In this document: positions 1-7,457 of the stretch, piece by piece
Numbering within the stretch: position 1 is the stretch's first letter
Layout of the letters: each line of letters starts with the position of its first letter
DNA from: Hungatella sp.
Lineage (GTDB): Bacteria; Bacillota; Clostridia; Lachnospirales; Lachnospiraceae
Reading direction: 5' to 3'
Length of the DNA: 45,718 nucleotides
Assembly (NCBI GenBank): GCA_022796015.1
Contig: JAAWHU010000022.1
Coordinates: 1 to 45,718 of the forward strand
Translations under genes and position numbers: made by a program
The notes under the pieces: model-generated
The model's database searches: none
The model's input: the letters and a program-made list of their open reading frames with translations, nothing else
Told to the model about the DNA's origin: nothing

Positions 1-2987
1 AGGAACTGCAGGAGTTTTATGAGAAGGAGATCGGGGACTACGGCACTTTTGTGGAGATGGAGGCCAGACAGCTTTTGTCCAATGAGGAGATCTATAAGAA
101 CAGCCGGATCTTTTATGAGGCCCTTTTCGGAAGAATGCCTTTTAAGATGGAACCCTTGAGCCTGGAATATCCCAAGCAGGTGAACGAGATCCGGATCATT
201 TACCGCATGGGATTTAAGGACAGGAAGCTTTTGCTGGAAGCGGGGATTGAGGCGGCTTATGCCCTGATGCCCATAGTGAATAAAAAGAATATAACAGTGC
301 CCTACCGATATAAGGGCTGGAACGGCAACCTGTACGATTCTTCCATCGCCTTCAGTGAGATCCGGTTTGTGGACCGGTTCCTGGAGGGGCTTGGATACTG
401 GGAGACGGACGAGGAGTTTAAGAGAGCCTTTAACGCCGCCTTTGGGCTGGCGCTGAAATGTAAGGAGGACAGGGAGAGGACTCAGTTTGCAGATGGTTAT
501 GGCTCCGGGATCAACAGGAGCCGGGATCTGACGCCTATGAGGCCTTACTGGTTCTTAAAGGCGTACCATATGGGGATTATTTCCAAGGATATTCTGTACA
601 AGGCAATGCTTCATTATTATCACAGGGCCACCTGTCTGCGGGCCATTACCCAGCTGGTGAAGGGGGAGTACACAAGGTCCGATAACAGGCAGCTGTGGAG
701 AAAATTCTTTGGAGACCACATGGGCTTTCGGGTGTCCGAGGAAGGGGCGGCTCTTGTGGGGCCGGATACATGGTGCGGCAAGCTGGTTCAGGAGCTGTAT
801 GATTCCATTGTGCTGGTGTTTGTGGATATGGAGCTTCGCAGGGGAGAGGCCCAGACGCCTGTGTCGGCGGATATGATCGGAATTTCCTTTATACAGGGGA
901 TTGATTATCTGGTGAGAATCCTTATGGCGCTGGGGAAGGATCCCTTGAGCCGGGAGACCTATTATTCCTGGTATTATACTTCCAGAAATTCCAAGAAGGA
1001 GACCTTAAGCCTTTTGCTAAAGGCCTGTTATCCGGCTGAGGGGGATGACGGAAAGGCTTTAAAGAAGGCCCTTGAGGGCACCAGCATTAAGGCGGACCGG
1101 CTGGTGGAGGTGGCCATGTACGCGCCTCAGTGGATTGACGTGGTGCAGGAGTATTTAGGATGGAAGGGGCTAAAGAGCGGCTGTTATTATTTTATGGCTC
1201 ACATGAACGAGCGGTTTGACGACCAGAAGAAGGCTATGATCGCCAAATATACGCCTCTGTCGGCGGAGGAACTGCAGGGCGGGGCCTTTGATATTGACTG
1301 GTTTCAGGAGTGCTATGGCCTGCTGGGGGAGAAGAATTTCAGCCTTCTCTACAAGGCGGCCAAATACATTTCCGATGGACAGAAGCATTCCAGGGCCAGG
1401 AAGTATGCAGATGCGGCTGCGGGGAAGGTGACCTTGGATGAACTGAAAAGGGAGATCAGCGCCAAAAGAAATAAGGATTTGCTTATGAGCTTTGGGTTGG
1501 TGCCCTTTGCCCCGGACCGGAAGAGGGACATGGTGGACCGGTATCAGTTTATCCAGAATTATGCCAAGGAGGCCAAAAAGTTCGGGGCCCAGAGAAGGGC
1601 CAGCGAGGGGAAGGCGGCGGAGATTGCCCTGGTAAATCTCAGCGTTCATGGAGGATTTGCCGATGTGACCAGGCTGACTCTCAACATGGAGACAGAGCTT
1701 GTGCGGGAGTTTGAGCCCTTTATGGAGTGGACGCCTGTGGAGGATGTGGAGGTGTGCCTTGAGATCAGTGAGGAGGGAAAGAGCAGCATCCTGTGCAGGA
1801 AAGGGGAAAAGCTCCTCAAATCTCTTCCGTCCAGGCTGGGGAAGAATCCCTATGTGCTGGAGGTGAAGGATGCCCACAAGAAGCTGAAGGACCAGTATGT
1901 CAGGGCCAAGAAGCTGATGGAGGAATCCATGGAGAGCGGGGACTGGTTTACGGCTGACGAGACTTTAGGGCTTCTCAGGAATCCTGTGGTGAAGGCGATT
2001 CTGGACCCCCTGGTGTTTGTATGCGAAAGGTGTATGGGCTTTGTGCATGTGAACAGGGCAGGGGATGGAGCAGAGGCCGACGATGTGCAGGGGTCAGGCT
2101 CCATAAAAGCTTCCCTGGACGGGACAGGAGAGACGCTGTGCCTTACATCCTGGGACGGTCAGATGATATCTCTGGAAAGCGGGGAACGGCTCCGCATCGC
2201 CCACCCCTTGGATCTCTACAAGGCAGGAACATGGCATGAGTATCAGAAGGTTCTGTTTGACCGTCAGCTCCGTCAGCCCTTTAAGCAGGTGTTCAGGGAA
2301 CTGTATGTGAAGATGCCGGAGGAGCTGGGACTGAAATATTCCCGGATGTTTGCGGGCAATCAGATTCAGCCTCAGAAGACGGTGGGATGCCTAAAGAGCC
2401 GCCGATGGATTGCGGACTATGAGGAAGGGCTTCAAAAGATCTATTATAAAGAAAATATTATTGCCAGAATCTATGCCCTGGCGGACTGGTTTTCTCCCAG
2501 CGACGCGGAGGCCCCCACGCTGGAGTGGGTGGAGTTCTCTGACAGGAAGACCTTTATGCCTCTTACCATCGAGGAGGTACCGGATCTGATCTACAGCGAG
2601 GTTATGAGGGATGTGGATCTGGCGGTGAGCGTGGCTCACGCGGGAGGCGTGGATCCGGAGACCAGCCATTCTACCATCGAGATGCGAAGAGCCATTGTGG
2701 AGTTTAACCTGCCATTGTTTGGACTTAAGAATGTGACCTTAAAGGACAGCCATGCCCTGATTGCCGGAAGCCGGGCTCATTATTCGGTTCATTTGGGCAG
2801 CGGCGTGGTGCACCAGGAGGGCGGTGCCATGCTGCATATTCTTCCGGTACACAGCCAGAAGAGAGGGAAGCTCTTCCTTCCCTTTGTGGACGAGGATCCT
2901 AAGACTGCGGAGATCATGTCCAAGATCGTGCTGCTCTCTGAGGATAAGAAGATCAAGGATCCCACGATTTTAGATCAGATCCGGTGA
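1..2987 (+). CDS. DUF5717 family protein, 3' part (5' end outside window)
   Basis: The frame is open from nucleotide 3 with no stop before the window edge, so the 994 visible codons are the C-terminal part of a larger protein; the GTG at 51 is internal and has no ribosome site. I recognise the sequence as the DUF5717 type, large proteins of about 1,000 or more residues known from Lachnospiraceae and related Clostridia, with no assigned function. What is visible is soluble: no signal peptide or membrane segment, many aromatic and charged residues (GYWETDEEF, RPYWFLKAYHMG), a helical first half that looks repeat-like, and a more beta-rich C-terminus (SHALIAGSRAHYSVHLG, then HILPVHSQKRGKLFLPF). 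It ends 72 bp before the nitroreductase-like gene. The family call is from memory of the sequence; the function is unknown. Confidence 0.7.
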   Translation, partial: ELQEFYEKEIGDYGTFVEMEARQLLSNEEIYKNSRIFYEALFGRMPFKMEPLSLEYPKQVNEIRIIYRMGFKDRKLLLEAGIEAAYALMPIVNKKNITVPYRYKGWNGNLYDSSIAFSEIRFVDRFLEGLGYWETDEEFKRAFNAAFGLALKCKEDRERTQFADGYGSGINRSRDLTPMRPYWFLKAYHMGIISKDILYKAMLHYYHRATCLRAITQLVKGEYTRSDNRQLWRKFFGDHMGFRVSEEGAALVGPDTWCGKLVQELYDSIVLVFVDMELRRGEAQTPVSADMIGISFIQGIDYLVRILMALGKDPLSRETYYSWYYTSRNSKKETLSLLLKACYPAEGDDGKALKKALEGTSIKADRLVEVAMYAPQWIDVVQEYLGWKGLKSGCYYFMAHMNERFDDQKKAMIAKYTPLSAEELQGGAFDIDWFQECYGLLGEKNFSLLYKAAKYISDGQKHSRARKYADAAAGKVTLDELKREISAKRNKDLLMSFGLVPFAPDRKRDMVDRYQFIQNYAKEAKKFGAQRRASEGKAAEIALVNLSVHGGFADVTRLTLNMETELVREFEPFMEWTPVEDVEVCLEISEEGKSSILCRKGEKLLKSLPSRLGKNPYVLEVKDAHKKLKDQYVRAKKLMEESMESGDWFTADETLGLLRNPVVKAILDPLVFVCERCMGFVHVNRAGDGAEADDVQGSGSIKASLDGTGETLCLTSWDGQMISLESGERLRIAHPLDLYKAGTWHEYQKVLFDRQLRQPFKQVFRELYVKMPEELGLKYSRMFAGNQIQPQKTVGCLKSRRWIADYEEGLQKIYYKENIIARIYALADWFSPSDAEAPTLEWVEFSDRKTFMPLTIEEVPDLIYSEVMRDVDLAVSVAHAGGVDPETSHSTIEMRRAIVEFNLPLFGLKNVTLKDSHALIAGSRAHYSVHLGSGVVHQEGGAMLHILPVHSQKRGKLFLPFVDEDPKTAEIMSKIVLLSEDKKIKDPTILDQIR

Positions 2988-3059
2988 GGGAAGAATGGGC
3001 TCTCCCATGACCATGACGGCAGGTGACGGCGGGCGCCGGTTCCTATTAGGAGGATTATC

Positions 3060-3725
3060 ATGACAATGAAAGAGGCAATGAGAAGGAGACACACGGTTCG
3101 CAGATATACGGACGAACCGATTTCAGCCAATCTTATTAAGGAGTTAAGCGGAAGGATTGCTCAGAATAACAGGACCTACGGGCTGAATCTGACCTTGGTA
3201 ACAGGCAACTGTGAGGGACTTGGCAGTATGGCCAGGGTGCTTCTTGCAAGGGGCGTGAACAATTATATCATCCTTGCAGGTCCTGACGCCTTGGATCTTG
3301 ACGAGAGGCTGGGATACTGCGGAGCAGACATGATAATCTATGCTCAGACCCTGGGGTTAAATACCTGGTGGGTGGGAGGCATGTTCAGCAAAAAAGGGGC
3401 TCAGAGGAATCTGAGCGCCCTGTCTGTCAAGGTCAACGGAGTCATTGTCGTGGGCTTCGGAGCCACACAGGGAGTTCCTCACAAATCCAAAACCGCAGCC
3501 ATGATCAGTCATTATGAAGGAAGGGCTCCCCAATGGTTTACAGATGGCGTGGAGGCGCTGCTGTATGCACCCACAGCTCTCAACAAACAGCCTTTTATGG
3601 TCAGAGGAAAGGGCAATCAGGTTTCTATTTCCTGCGGCAGCGGACATTTTGCGGGAATGGACTGCGGTATTGGCAAATATCATTTTGAGCTGGGAGCAGG
3701 GAAGGAATATTTCACCTGGGCATAG
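3060..3725 (+). CDS. nitroreductase family protein (TM-nitroreductase type)
   Basis: A 221-residue protein with the nitroreductase N-terminus (MKEAMRRRHTVRRYTDEPIS), in which the Arg pair normally contacts the FMN phosphate. The middle (GADMIIYAQTLGLNTWWVGG) matches the helix in which these enzymes bind flavin and the dimer partner, and LLYAPTALNKQPF resembles the second FMN-binding stretch (APSAxNxQPW). It probably uses FMN and NAD(P)H to reduce nitro or quinone compounds in the cytoplasm; the true substrate cannot be told from sequence. The start is ATG 3060, 5-6 bases after AGGAGG at 3049-3054. The gene stands alone: the next gene has its own promoter at 3729. The diverged sequence suits the putative TM nitroreductase family (PF14512) better than classical NfsA/NfsB. 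Confidence 0.8.
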   Translation: MTMKEAMRRRHTVRRYTDEPISANLIKELSGRIAQNNRTYGLNLTLVTGNCEGLGSMARVLLARGVNNYIILAGPDALDLDERLGYCGADMIIYAQTLGLNTWWVGGMFSKKGAQRNLSALSVKVNGVIVVGFGATQGVPHKSKTAAMISHYEGRAPQWFTDGVEALLYAPTALNKQPFMVRGKGNQVSISCGSGHFAGMDCGIGKYHFELGAGKEYFTWA

Positions 3726-3728
3726 TTC

Positions 3729-3758
3729 TTGACGTCCTCAACAGGAAAGGATTATAAT
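3729..3758 (+). promoter_or_regulatory. sigma-A-type promoter for the NifX-like gene
   Basis: TTGACG at 3729-3734, an 18-bp spacer, and a perfect TATAAT at 3753-3758. It lies just after the nitroreductase stop and about 80 bp before the ATG at 3838. Confidence 0.6.
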
Positions 3759-3837
3759 ATTACCGTTATATACAGGGAACGAAGGCTTTGTTAAGGAGGC
3801 CGAAGGTAAGGGCTTAGACAGAAAGGAAGAGGAAATC

Positions 3838-4245
3838 ATGAAAATAGCGGTTACTTATGAACATGGAAATGTATTTCAGCATTTTGGCCATACGGAACAG
3901 TTTAAGGTTTATAAGGTCACGGACGGGAAGGTAGAGGATTCTCAGGTGGTGAGCACAGAGGGCAGCGGTCACGGCGCCTTGGCCGGCCTGCTTTCTGCCC
4001 TGAATGTGGATACGCTGATCTGCGGAGGCATCGGCGGCGGCGCTCAGGCGGCTTTGGCCCAGGCAGGGATCCGCCTTTACGGCGGAGTAACCGGTAGTGC
4101 TGATGAGGCGGTGAATGCTCTGCTTGCAGGAGAACTTTCATTTAATCCGGCGGTTCGCTGCGATCACCATGAGCACCATGGGGAGGGGCATTCCTGCGGG
4201 GAGCATAGAAACGGCTGCGGGGGGCACGGCGGAGACTGCCGGTAA
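3838..4245 (+). CDS. NifB/NifX-type dinitrogenase iron-molybdenum cofactor family protein with metal-binding tail
   Basis: A 135-residue protein. Residues 1-105 are the NifX/NifB C-terminal fold (PF02579): MKIAVTYEHGNVFQHFGH at the start, then LICGGIGGGAQAALAQAGI and the GVTGSADEAVNALLAGEL ending typical of the family. The last 27 residues are a low-complexity tail with seven His and three Cys (DHHEHHGEGHSCGEH and on), likely to bind a transition metal. Proteins like this occur widely in anaerobes without nitrogenase and are thought to carry or sense Fe-S or Mo-type cofactors. No nif gene is visible here, so nitrogen fixation should not be inferred. The start ATG 3838 follows AAGGAAGAGG. It has its own promoter and is followed by the long hairpin at 4291-4340. 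Confidence 0.85.
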   Translation: MKIAVTYEHGNVFQHFGHTEQFKVYKVTDGKVEDSQVVSTEGSGHGALAGLLSALNVDTLICGGIGGGAQAALAQAGIRLYGGVTGSADEAVNALLAGELSFNPAVRCDHHEHHGEGHSCGEHRNGCGGHGGDCR

Positions 4246-4290
4246 GAGGACGCCGGAGTATGGCGGTTTCCCAAAAGAACATTTGATTGC

Positions 4291-4340
4291 TGTACTGGCA
4301 CATGATGAATCACTTCTCTGATTCGCCATGTGCCGGTACA
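4291..4340. repeat. near-perfect 21-bp inverted repeat (hairpin), 8-base loop
   Basis: The left arm begins TGTACTGGCACATG and the right arm ends CATGTGCCGGTACA; one A-C mismatch and two G-U pairs interrupt a 21-bp stem around the loop ACTTCTCT. There is no T-run after either arm, so it is not a standard intrinsic terminator, although it sits where the end of the NifX-like transcript would be. It could be an RNA-stabilising 3' hairpin or a REP-like repeat. Confidence 0.65.
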
Positions 4341-4372
4341 ATAACCAGGCTAAAGCAGATGATGGCTTTGAC

Positions 4373-4401
4373 TTGACCCTTATAGGATGTTTTGATATAC
4401 T
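4373..4401 (+). promoter_or_regulatory. sigma-A-type promoter for the PD-(D/E)XK gene
   Basis: TTGACC at 4373-4378, a 17-bp spacer, and TATACT at 4396-4401. A transcript starting near 4408 would have a leader of about 255 nt before the ATG at 4663. Confidence 0.6.
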
Positions 4402-4462
4402 GTACTTACAATTTCAGCAGATTTCTTATCTGCCGGTTGTCCGGAATTTCTATATTCCTGAG

Positions 4463-4619
4463 GCAGCGGTTCGCTGCAGAATTCACACATGGGTATTATG
4501 TTTATTCCCGCGAGCAACGAGCCAAGTAGGCATACTTGTATGCACATTTGGCGACTGCCGCGAGGGTCACAGACCCCGCTGCTCTGCAGCGTTGCAAGCT
4601 TGATACCTCGTTGCTTGCA
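4463..4619 (+). other. structured leader / candidate interspersed RNA element
   Basis: Five helices can be read directly. GCAGCG/CGCTGC at 4463-4477 has a 3-nt loop. A 12-bp closing stem pairs 4510-4521 (GCGAGCAACGAG) with 4607-4618 (CTCGTTGCTTGC), with one G-U pair. Inside it are a hairpin at 4521-4552 (GCCAA/TTGGC outside GCATAC-TT-GTATGC), GGGTC-ACA-GACCC at 4564-4576, and CGCTGC-TCT-GCAGCG at 4577-4591. A competing helix, TGCAAGC 4593-4599 with GCTTGCA 4613-4619, excludes the closing stem. No open frame here has a ribosome site, so I treat it as RNA or repeat DNA. It lies between the promoter at 4373 and the nuclease gene. Confidence 0.55.
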
Positions 4620-4662
4620 GTGGGGTTGTTGACTCTTAATTTCACTTCCAGGAGGAATGTCT

Positions 4663-5736
4663 ATGAAATCAAACAACTGCGGGATTTTCTCAAAAAAGGA
4701 ACGTATTTTCGGCCCTGAGAAAAGCCGAAATCAGGTTATGGAGGAACCTAAAGCAGCTCCTTGGGTTTATGGGGAGTTCCAAAGGCTCTCAAGCAGGCTT
4801 CAAGAAGAATTTTTAGGATTTTGTATGGGGACGAAAGGGCTGGGGATTACTTATGATCCTGTGTTCAAGAGGATTTTTAACCCTGAATACAGGCCCGAAA
4901 GGCTGGAGGAGTTTTTAAGTCTTTGCCTGGGACAGAAGGTAAAGATTATCCGTACAGTTCCCAATGAGTCGGAACGTCTGACCGAGGAAGGTTCCTTATT
5001 GGTCATGGATATCCTGGTACAGCTGGCATCGGGAGTCCTGATAAATATTGAGATCCAGAGGATTGGATACCTGTTCCCGGGAGCCAGGTGCGCCTGCTAC
5101 GGCAGTGACTTACTGATGCGCCAGTATTCTCAGGTGAGGGAGGAGAGAAGGAGGAGGGGACAGCGGTTTTCCTATCATGACATGAAGGATGTTTATATTA
5201 TTGTGCTGATTCAGGAAAGCACACCGGAATTTCAGAAATTTCCCAATGACTATCTCCATTACATAAAACCAGAAAGCAGCACAGGGCTGGAGCTGGATAT
5301 GCTGCAGAACTATCTCTTGATCCCTCTTGACATCTTCCGTCAAATCCTTCAAAATAGAGATAAGAGAAAGCCGGAGAATAAGCTGGAGGCGTGGCTTATG
5401 TTTATTAGCTCGAACAGGCCGGAAGATATTATGAGCCTGATAGAAGCGTATCCGGAGTTTGAGGAATTATATAAAGAAGTGTTTGAGTTTCGATATCAGA
5501 GGAGGGAGTTGATCGGTATGTATTCGGAAGCACTCCGTATTATGGATGCCAATATGGTGGAGTATATGGTAGAGCAGCAGAAGAAGGAGATGCAGAAACA
5601 GGAAAAGGAGATCCAGAAGCAGAAGGAGGAAATTCAGAAGCAGAAGAATAAGATCCAAAACCAAAAGGAAGAGATCCAAAACCAAAAGGAGGAAATCCAA
5701 AGGCTGAAGGCCCTGCTGGGACTGGAAGGACAATAG
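4663..5736 (+). CDS. PD-(D/E)XK nuclease family transposase / Rpn-type protein
   Basis: A 357-residue protein of the PF12784 type, PD-(D/E)XK nuclease family putative transposases related to E. coli Rpn recombination-promoting nucleases. The family start GITYDPVFKRIFN is present, followed by the catalytic pattern VMDILVQ...LINIEIQ, giving the Asp and Glu-x-Gln of the nuclease core at about residues 115-135. The segment PNDYLHYIKPE to MLQNYLLIPLDIF is the usual middle region. Residues 309-350 are six heptads of a charged coiled coil. The start is ATG 4663, seven bases after GGAGG at 4651-4655; the ATG at 4657 abuts that ribosome site and is unlikely. It is monocistronic, between its own promoter and the terminator at 5767. 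Whether it cuts DNA, moves, or has another role is unknown; no inverted repeats flank it. Confidence 0.85.
   Translation: MKSNNCGIFSKKERIFGPEKSRNQVMEEPKAAPWVYGEFQRLSSRLQEEFLGFCMGTKGLGITYDPVFKRIFNPEYRPERLEEFLSLCLGQKVKIIRTVPNESERLTEEGSLLVMDILVQLASGVLINIEIQRIGYLFPGARCACYGSDLLMRQYSQVREERRRRGQRFSYHDMKDVYIIVLIQESTPEFQKFPNDYLHYIKPESSTGLELDMLQNYLLIPLDIFRQILQNRDKRKPENKLEAWLMFISSNRPEDIMSLIEAYPEFEELYKEVFEFRYQRRELIGMYSEALRIMDANMVEYMVEQQKKEMQKQEKEIQKQKEEIQKQKNKIQNQKEEIQNQKEEIQRLKALLGLEGQ
5587..5712 (+). repeat. six tandem 21-bp repeats encoding a heptad coiled coil
   Basis: Six in-frame 21-nt units encode EMQKQEK, EIQKQKE, EIQKQKN, KIQNQKE, EIQNQKE and EIQRLKA. The fourth and fifth units are nearly identical at DNA level. 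Whole-unit gain or loss would keep the frame, so length may vary between strains. Confidence 0.8.
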
Positions 5737-5766
5737 GCAGTGAGATGAGTTCAGTGAGATAAAATA

Positions 5767-5817
5767 AAAGACAGGCCCCCGACTTTGCAGAATGTATTTG
5801 CAGAGCCGGGGGTCTTT
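5767..5817 (+). terminator. terminator-like hairpin after the PD-(D/E)XK gene
   Basis: AAAGA and CCCCCG (5767-5771, 5776-5781) pair with CGGGGG and TCTTT (5807-5817), with a small bulge and a loop of about 25 nt. The T-run is short, so termination may be imperfect. Confidence 0.6.
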
Positions 5818-5913
5818 GTGGTTTGGCCGCCCTTTTAGATTTCTTGTTTTCCGTAAAACCTGCACTTTTTACTAAAAACAATTATAATAAAATATAAACA
5901 AGAATAAACAATA

Positions 5914-6124
5914 ATAATTGCGGACGAAAGCTGAGAGAATATTCTGACCATATCTTACCTCCAAAGCCTGCTGCACCGGGCATTCCAGTGAGCCCAATAA
6001 GGCAGAACCCAGTCGGGGTTTATCCCTCCTGTGTTCCATGGTCTCATTTCCATGGTGCAAATGTCTTTTCCTGTAAGATATGGTCAGAATATTCAGGCAA
6101 GCTTTGAGTTTCGCAATGATCTAT
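5914..6124 (-). mobile_element. MITE-like element, copy 1
   Basis: About 211 bp with no coding capacity. An inner inverted repeat of 22 perfect bp pairs 5937-5958 with 6073-6094 (GAATATTCTGACC in the left arm). Its reverse complement matches the element at 8926-9141 over almost its whole length, for example GGAAAAGACATTTGCACCAT and GACTGGGTTCTG in both. The outer ends are worn: the right end TTTCGCAATGATCTA and left end AATTGCG only partly match the TTAGG...CCTAA ends of copy 2, and I see no target duplication. It lies between the nuclease terminator and the DeoR-type gene, whose ATG is about 30 bp from its right edge. Edges are approximate. Confidence 0.75.
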
Positions 6125-6155
6125 AAAAAATAATAAGCGGGAAGGAGAGGGACGC

Positions 6156-6938
6156 ATGTTCATGGAGGAACGTCAAAAGGACATTGTAAGGAGGGTCAAT
6201 GAGGAAGGGAGAATCATGGTATCGGAGATTCAGTCCCTGTACCAGGTATCTGCGGACTGTGCCAGAAGAGACCTGCGGGTGCTGGAGGGCAGGGGGCTGC
6301 TCCAGAGGACCCACGGGGGAGCGATTGCGGCGGATTCCAAGGGAATTTACCCGGAAGAAACCTACAACCCGGAAGATTTGCAGGAGATAAGAAAGGATTA
6401 TCTGGCTGTAGCCAAAAAAGCCCTGGAATATGTGGGGAAGAGAGAAGTGATCTATATCACACCTTCCTCTGTGGGATATTACATGGCTTTGAACCTGCCG
6501 GAGCATCTGGAAGTAACAGTTCTCACCAACTCTGTGACCATTGCAGGGGTTCTGAGGAAGAAAGAAGGTACTTTTGTGATACTTTTGGGAGGGGAAATGT
6601 CCCGCCGGGGCCATTGTCATGACTATTACACGGTTCAGATGGTGAAAAATATTCGGATTGACAAAGCATTTTTATCCCATTCTGCCCTGTCCCTGGAATT
6701 TGGGGCTTCCATCCACAACAGCGCAGGCGTGGAGTTTGGAAGGGCAGTCATGGAGAACAGTACTATGAATATCGGGTTATACCCCTCTGCCAAAATAGGA
6801 AAAAACTCCATTCATTCGGTATGTAAGATGGAAGATTATGATCTGTTGATTACCGACAGTAATGTGTCTGAGGATTTCATGATGCAGGTAAGGGATCTGG
6901 GGATAAGGTGTGAGACAGCAGCATTGAGGGAGGTGTAG
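6156..6938 (+). CDS. DeoR/GlpR-family transcriptional regulator
   Basis: A 260-residue protein. Residues 1-60 are the DeoR helix-turn-helix: MVSEIQSLYQVSADCARRDL followed by the family hallmark LEGRGLLQRTHGGAI. Residues 80-240 are a DeoR C-terminal sensor domain, the sugar-phosphate-isomerase-like fold that usually binds a phosphorylated sugar; VIYITPSSVGYYMA and LTNSVTIAGVL fit it. The usual ligand signature near the second half is altered (SHSALSLEFGASIHN), so the effector may not be a common sugar phosphate. The start ATG 6156 lies eight bases after AAGGAG. Copy 1 of the MITE ends just upstream and the kinase gene begins two bases after the stop, so these two form an operon. It may control the NhaC gene through the palindrome at 7324-7348; that is inference. 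Confidence 0.85.
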   Translation: MFMEERQKDIVRRVNEEGRIMVSEIQSLYQVSADCARRDLRVLEGRGLLQRTHGGAIAADSKGIYPEETYNPEDLQEIRKDYLAVAKKALEYVGKREVIYITPSSVGYYMALNLPEHLEVTVLTNSVTIAGVLRKKEGTFVILLGGEMSRRGHCHDYYTVQMVKNIRIDKAFLSHSALSLEFGASIHNSAGVEFGRAVMENSTMNIGLYPSAKIGKNSIHSVCKMEDYDLLITDSNVSEDFMMQVRDLGIRCETAALREV

Positions 6939-6939
6939 G

Positions 6940-7314
6940 ATGTACTGTATTTTAGTTGCCGGGATTCCGGCTTCCGGGAAGAGCACTATGGCAGAATTTT
7001 TGGCAGAGCGGCTGGGGATTCCGGCTCTTTCAAAGGACAAAATCAAGGAACTGATGTATGATTCCATCGGATTTCAGTCAAGGGAAGAAAAGGTCAGACT
7101 GGGCATTGCCAGCATGAACATTATGTATTATATGGCTGAACAGATGATGAAGTGCGGCCAGCCGTTTATCCCCCTTGAAAGCTTCGTGAGCGGGATAACC
7201 AGGAGAGGAATGGACCGGTTTGCGGTGGAGGGCCCTCGTATTGTTCTGGACACTACGGATTTTGAAAAAGTGGACATGGATGGACTGCTGCAGGACATAA
7301 AAAGGTTGCTTTAA
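6940..7314 (+). CDS. short P-loop ATPase/kinase (AAA_33/zeta-like), probably internally deleted
   Basis: 124 residues. The N-terminus has a clear Walker A motif, GIPASGKST (residues 9-17), in the layout of small P-loop kinases. The C-terminus, SGITRRGMDRF then PRIVLDTTDFEKVD, looks like the end of such a protein. Small kinases of this type are usually about 170-190 residues, and the step from KCGQPFI straight into PLESFVSGITRRG suggests an in-frame loss of some 50-60 residues covering the Walker B and lid region; this is inferred from family architecture, not alignment. The start ATG is two bases after the DeoR-gene stop, so it is co-translated. It may be a decaying gene or a shortened binding protein; catalysis is doubtful. 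Confidence 0.6.
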   Translation: MYCILVAGIPASGKSTMAEFLAERLGIPALSKDKIKELMYDSIGFQSREEKVRLGIASMNIMYYMAEQMMKCGQPFIPLESFVSGITRRGMDRFAVEGPRIVLDTTDFEKVDMDGLLQDIKRLL

Positions 7315-7323
7315 AACCATATA

Positions 7324-7348
7324 ACGTTAAACTATAAAACTTTAACGT
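7324..7348. promoter_or_regulatory. inverted repeat, candidate operator upstream of the NhaC gene
   Basis: ACGTTAAA at 7324-7331 and TTTAACGT at 7341-7348 form a perfect 8-bp inverted repeat with a 9-bp spacer. It ends ten bases before the -35 box at 7358. An A-run, not a T-run, follows on the plus strand, so it is unlikely to be a forward terminator. A binding site for the adjacent DeoR-type regulator is the simplest guess. Confidence 0.5.
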
Positions 7349-7357
7349 AAAAAAGGA

Positions 7358-7386
7358 TTGACAATCCCCCATATCTATATTATCAT
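7358..7386 (+). promoter_or_regulatory. sigma-A-type promoter of the NhaC gene
   Basis: A perfect TTGACA at 7358-7363, a 17-bp spacer, and TATCAT at 7381-7386, about 70 bp before the start codon. Confidence 0.7.
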
Positions 7387-7457
7387 TAACCGGAAAAGAG
7401 AAATTTACATAGGAAATGCCGTATAGTTCTTACAAAAAGAGAAAGAGGGATATGGAT

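Noticed and set aside
1170-1877. A 235-codon open frame on the minus strand inside the DUF5717 gene
   Set aside because: It lies wholly inside a gene with convincing protein sequence, has no ribosome site, and its translation is rich in His, Pro and Leu as expected from the shadow of a GC-rich coding strand.
5587-5712. CRISPR-like or minisatellite array
   Set aside because: The 21-bp units are in-frame, encode a regular heptad coiled coil, and have no spacers.
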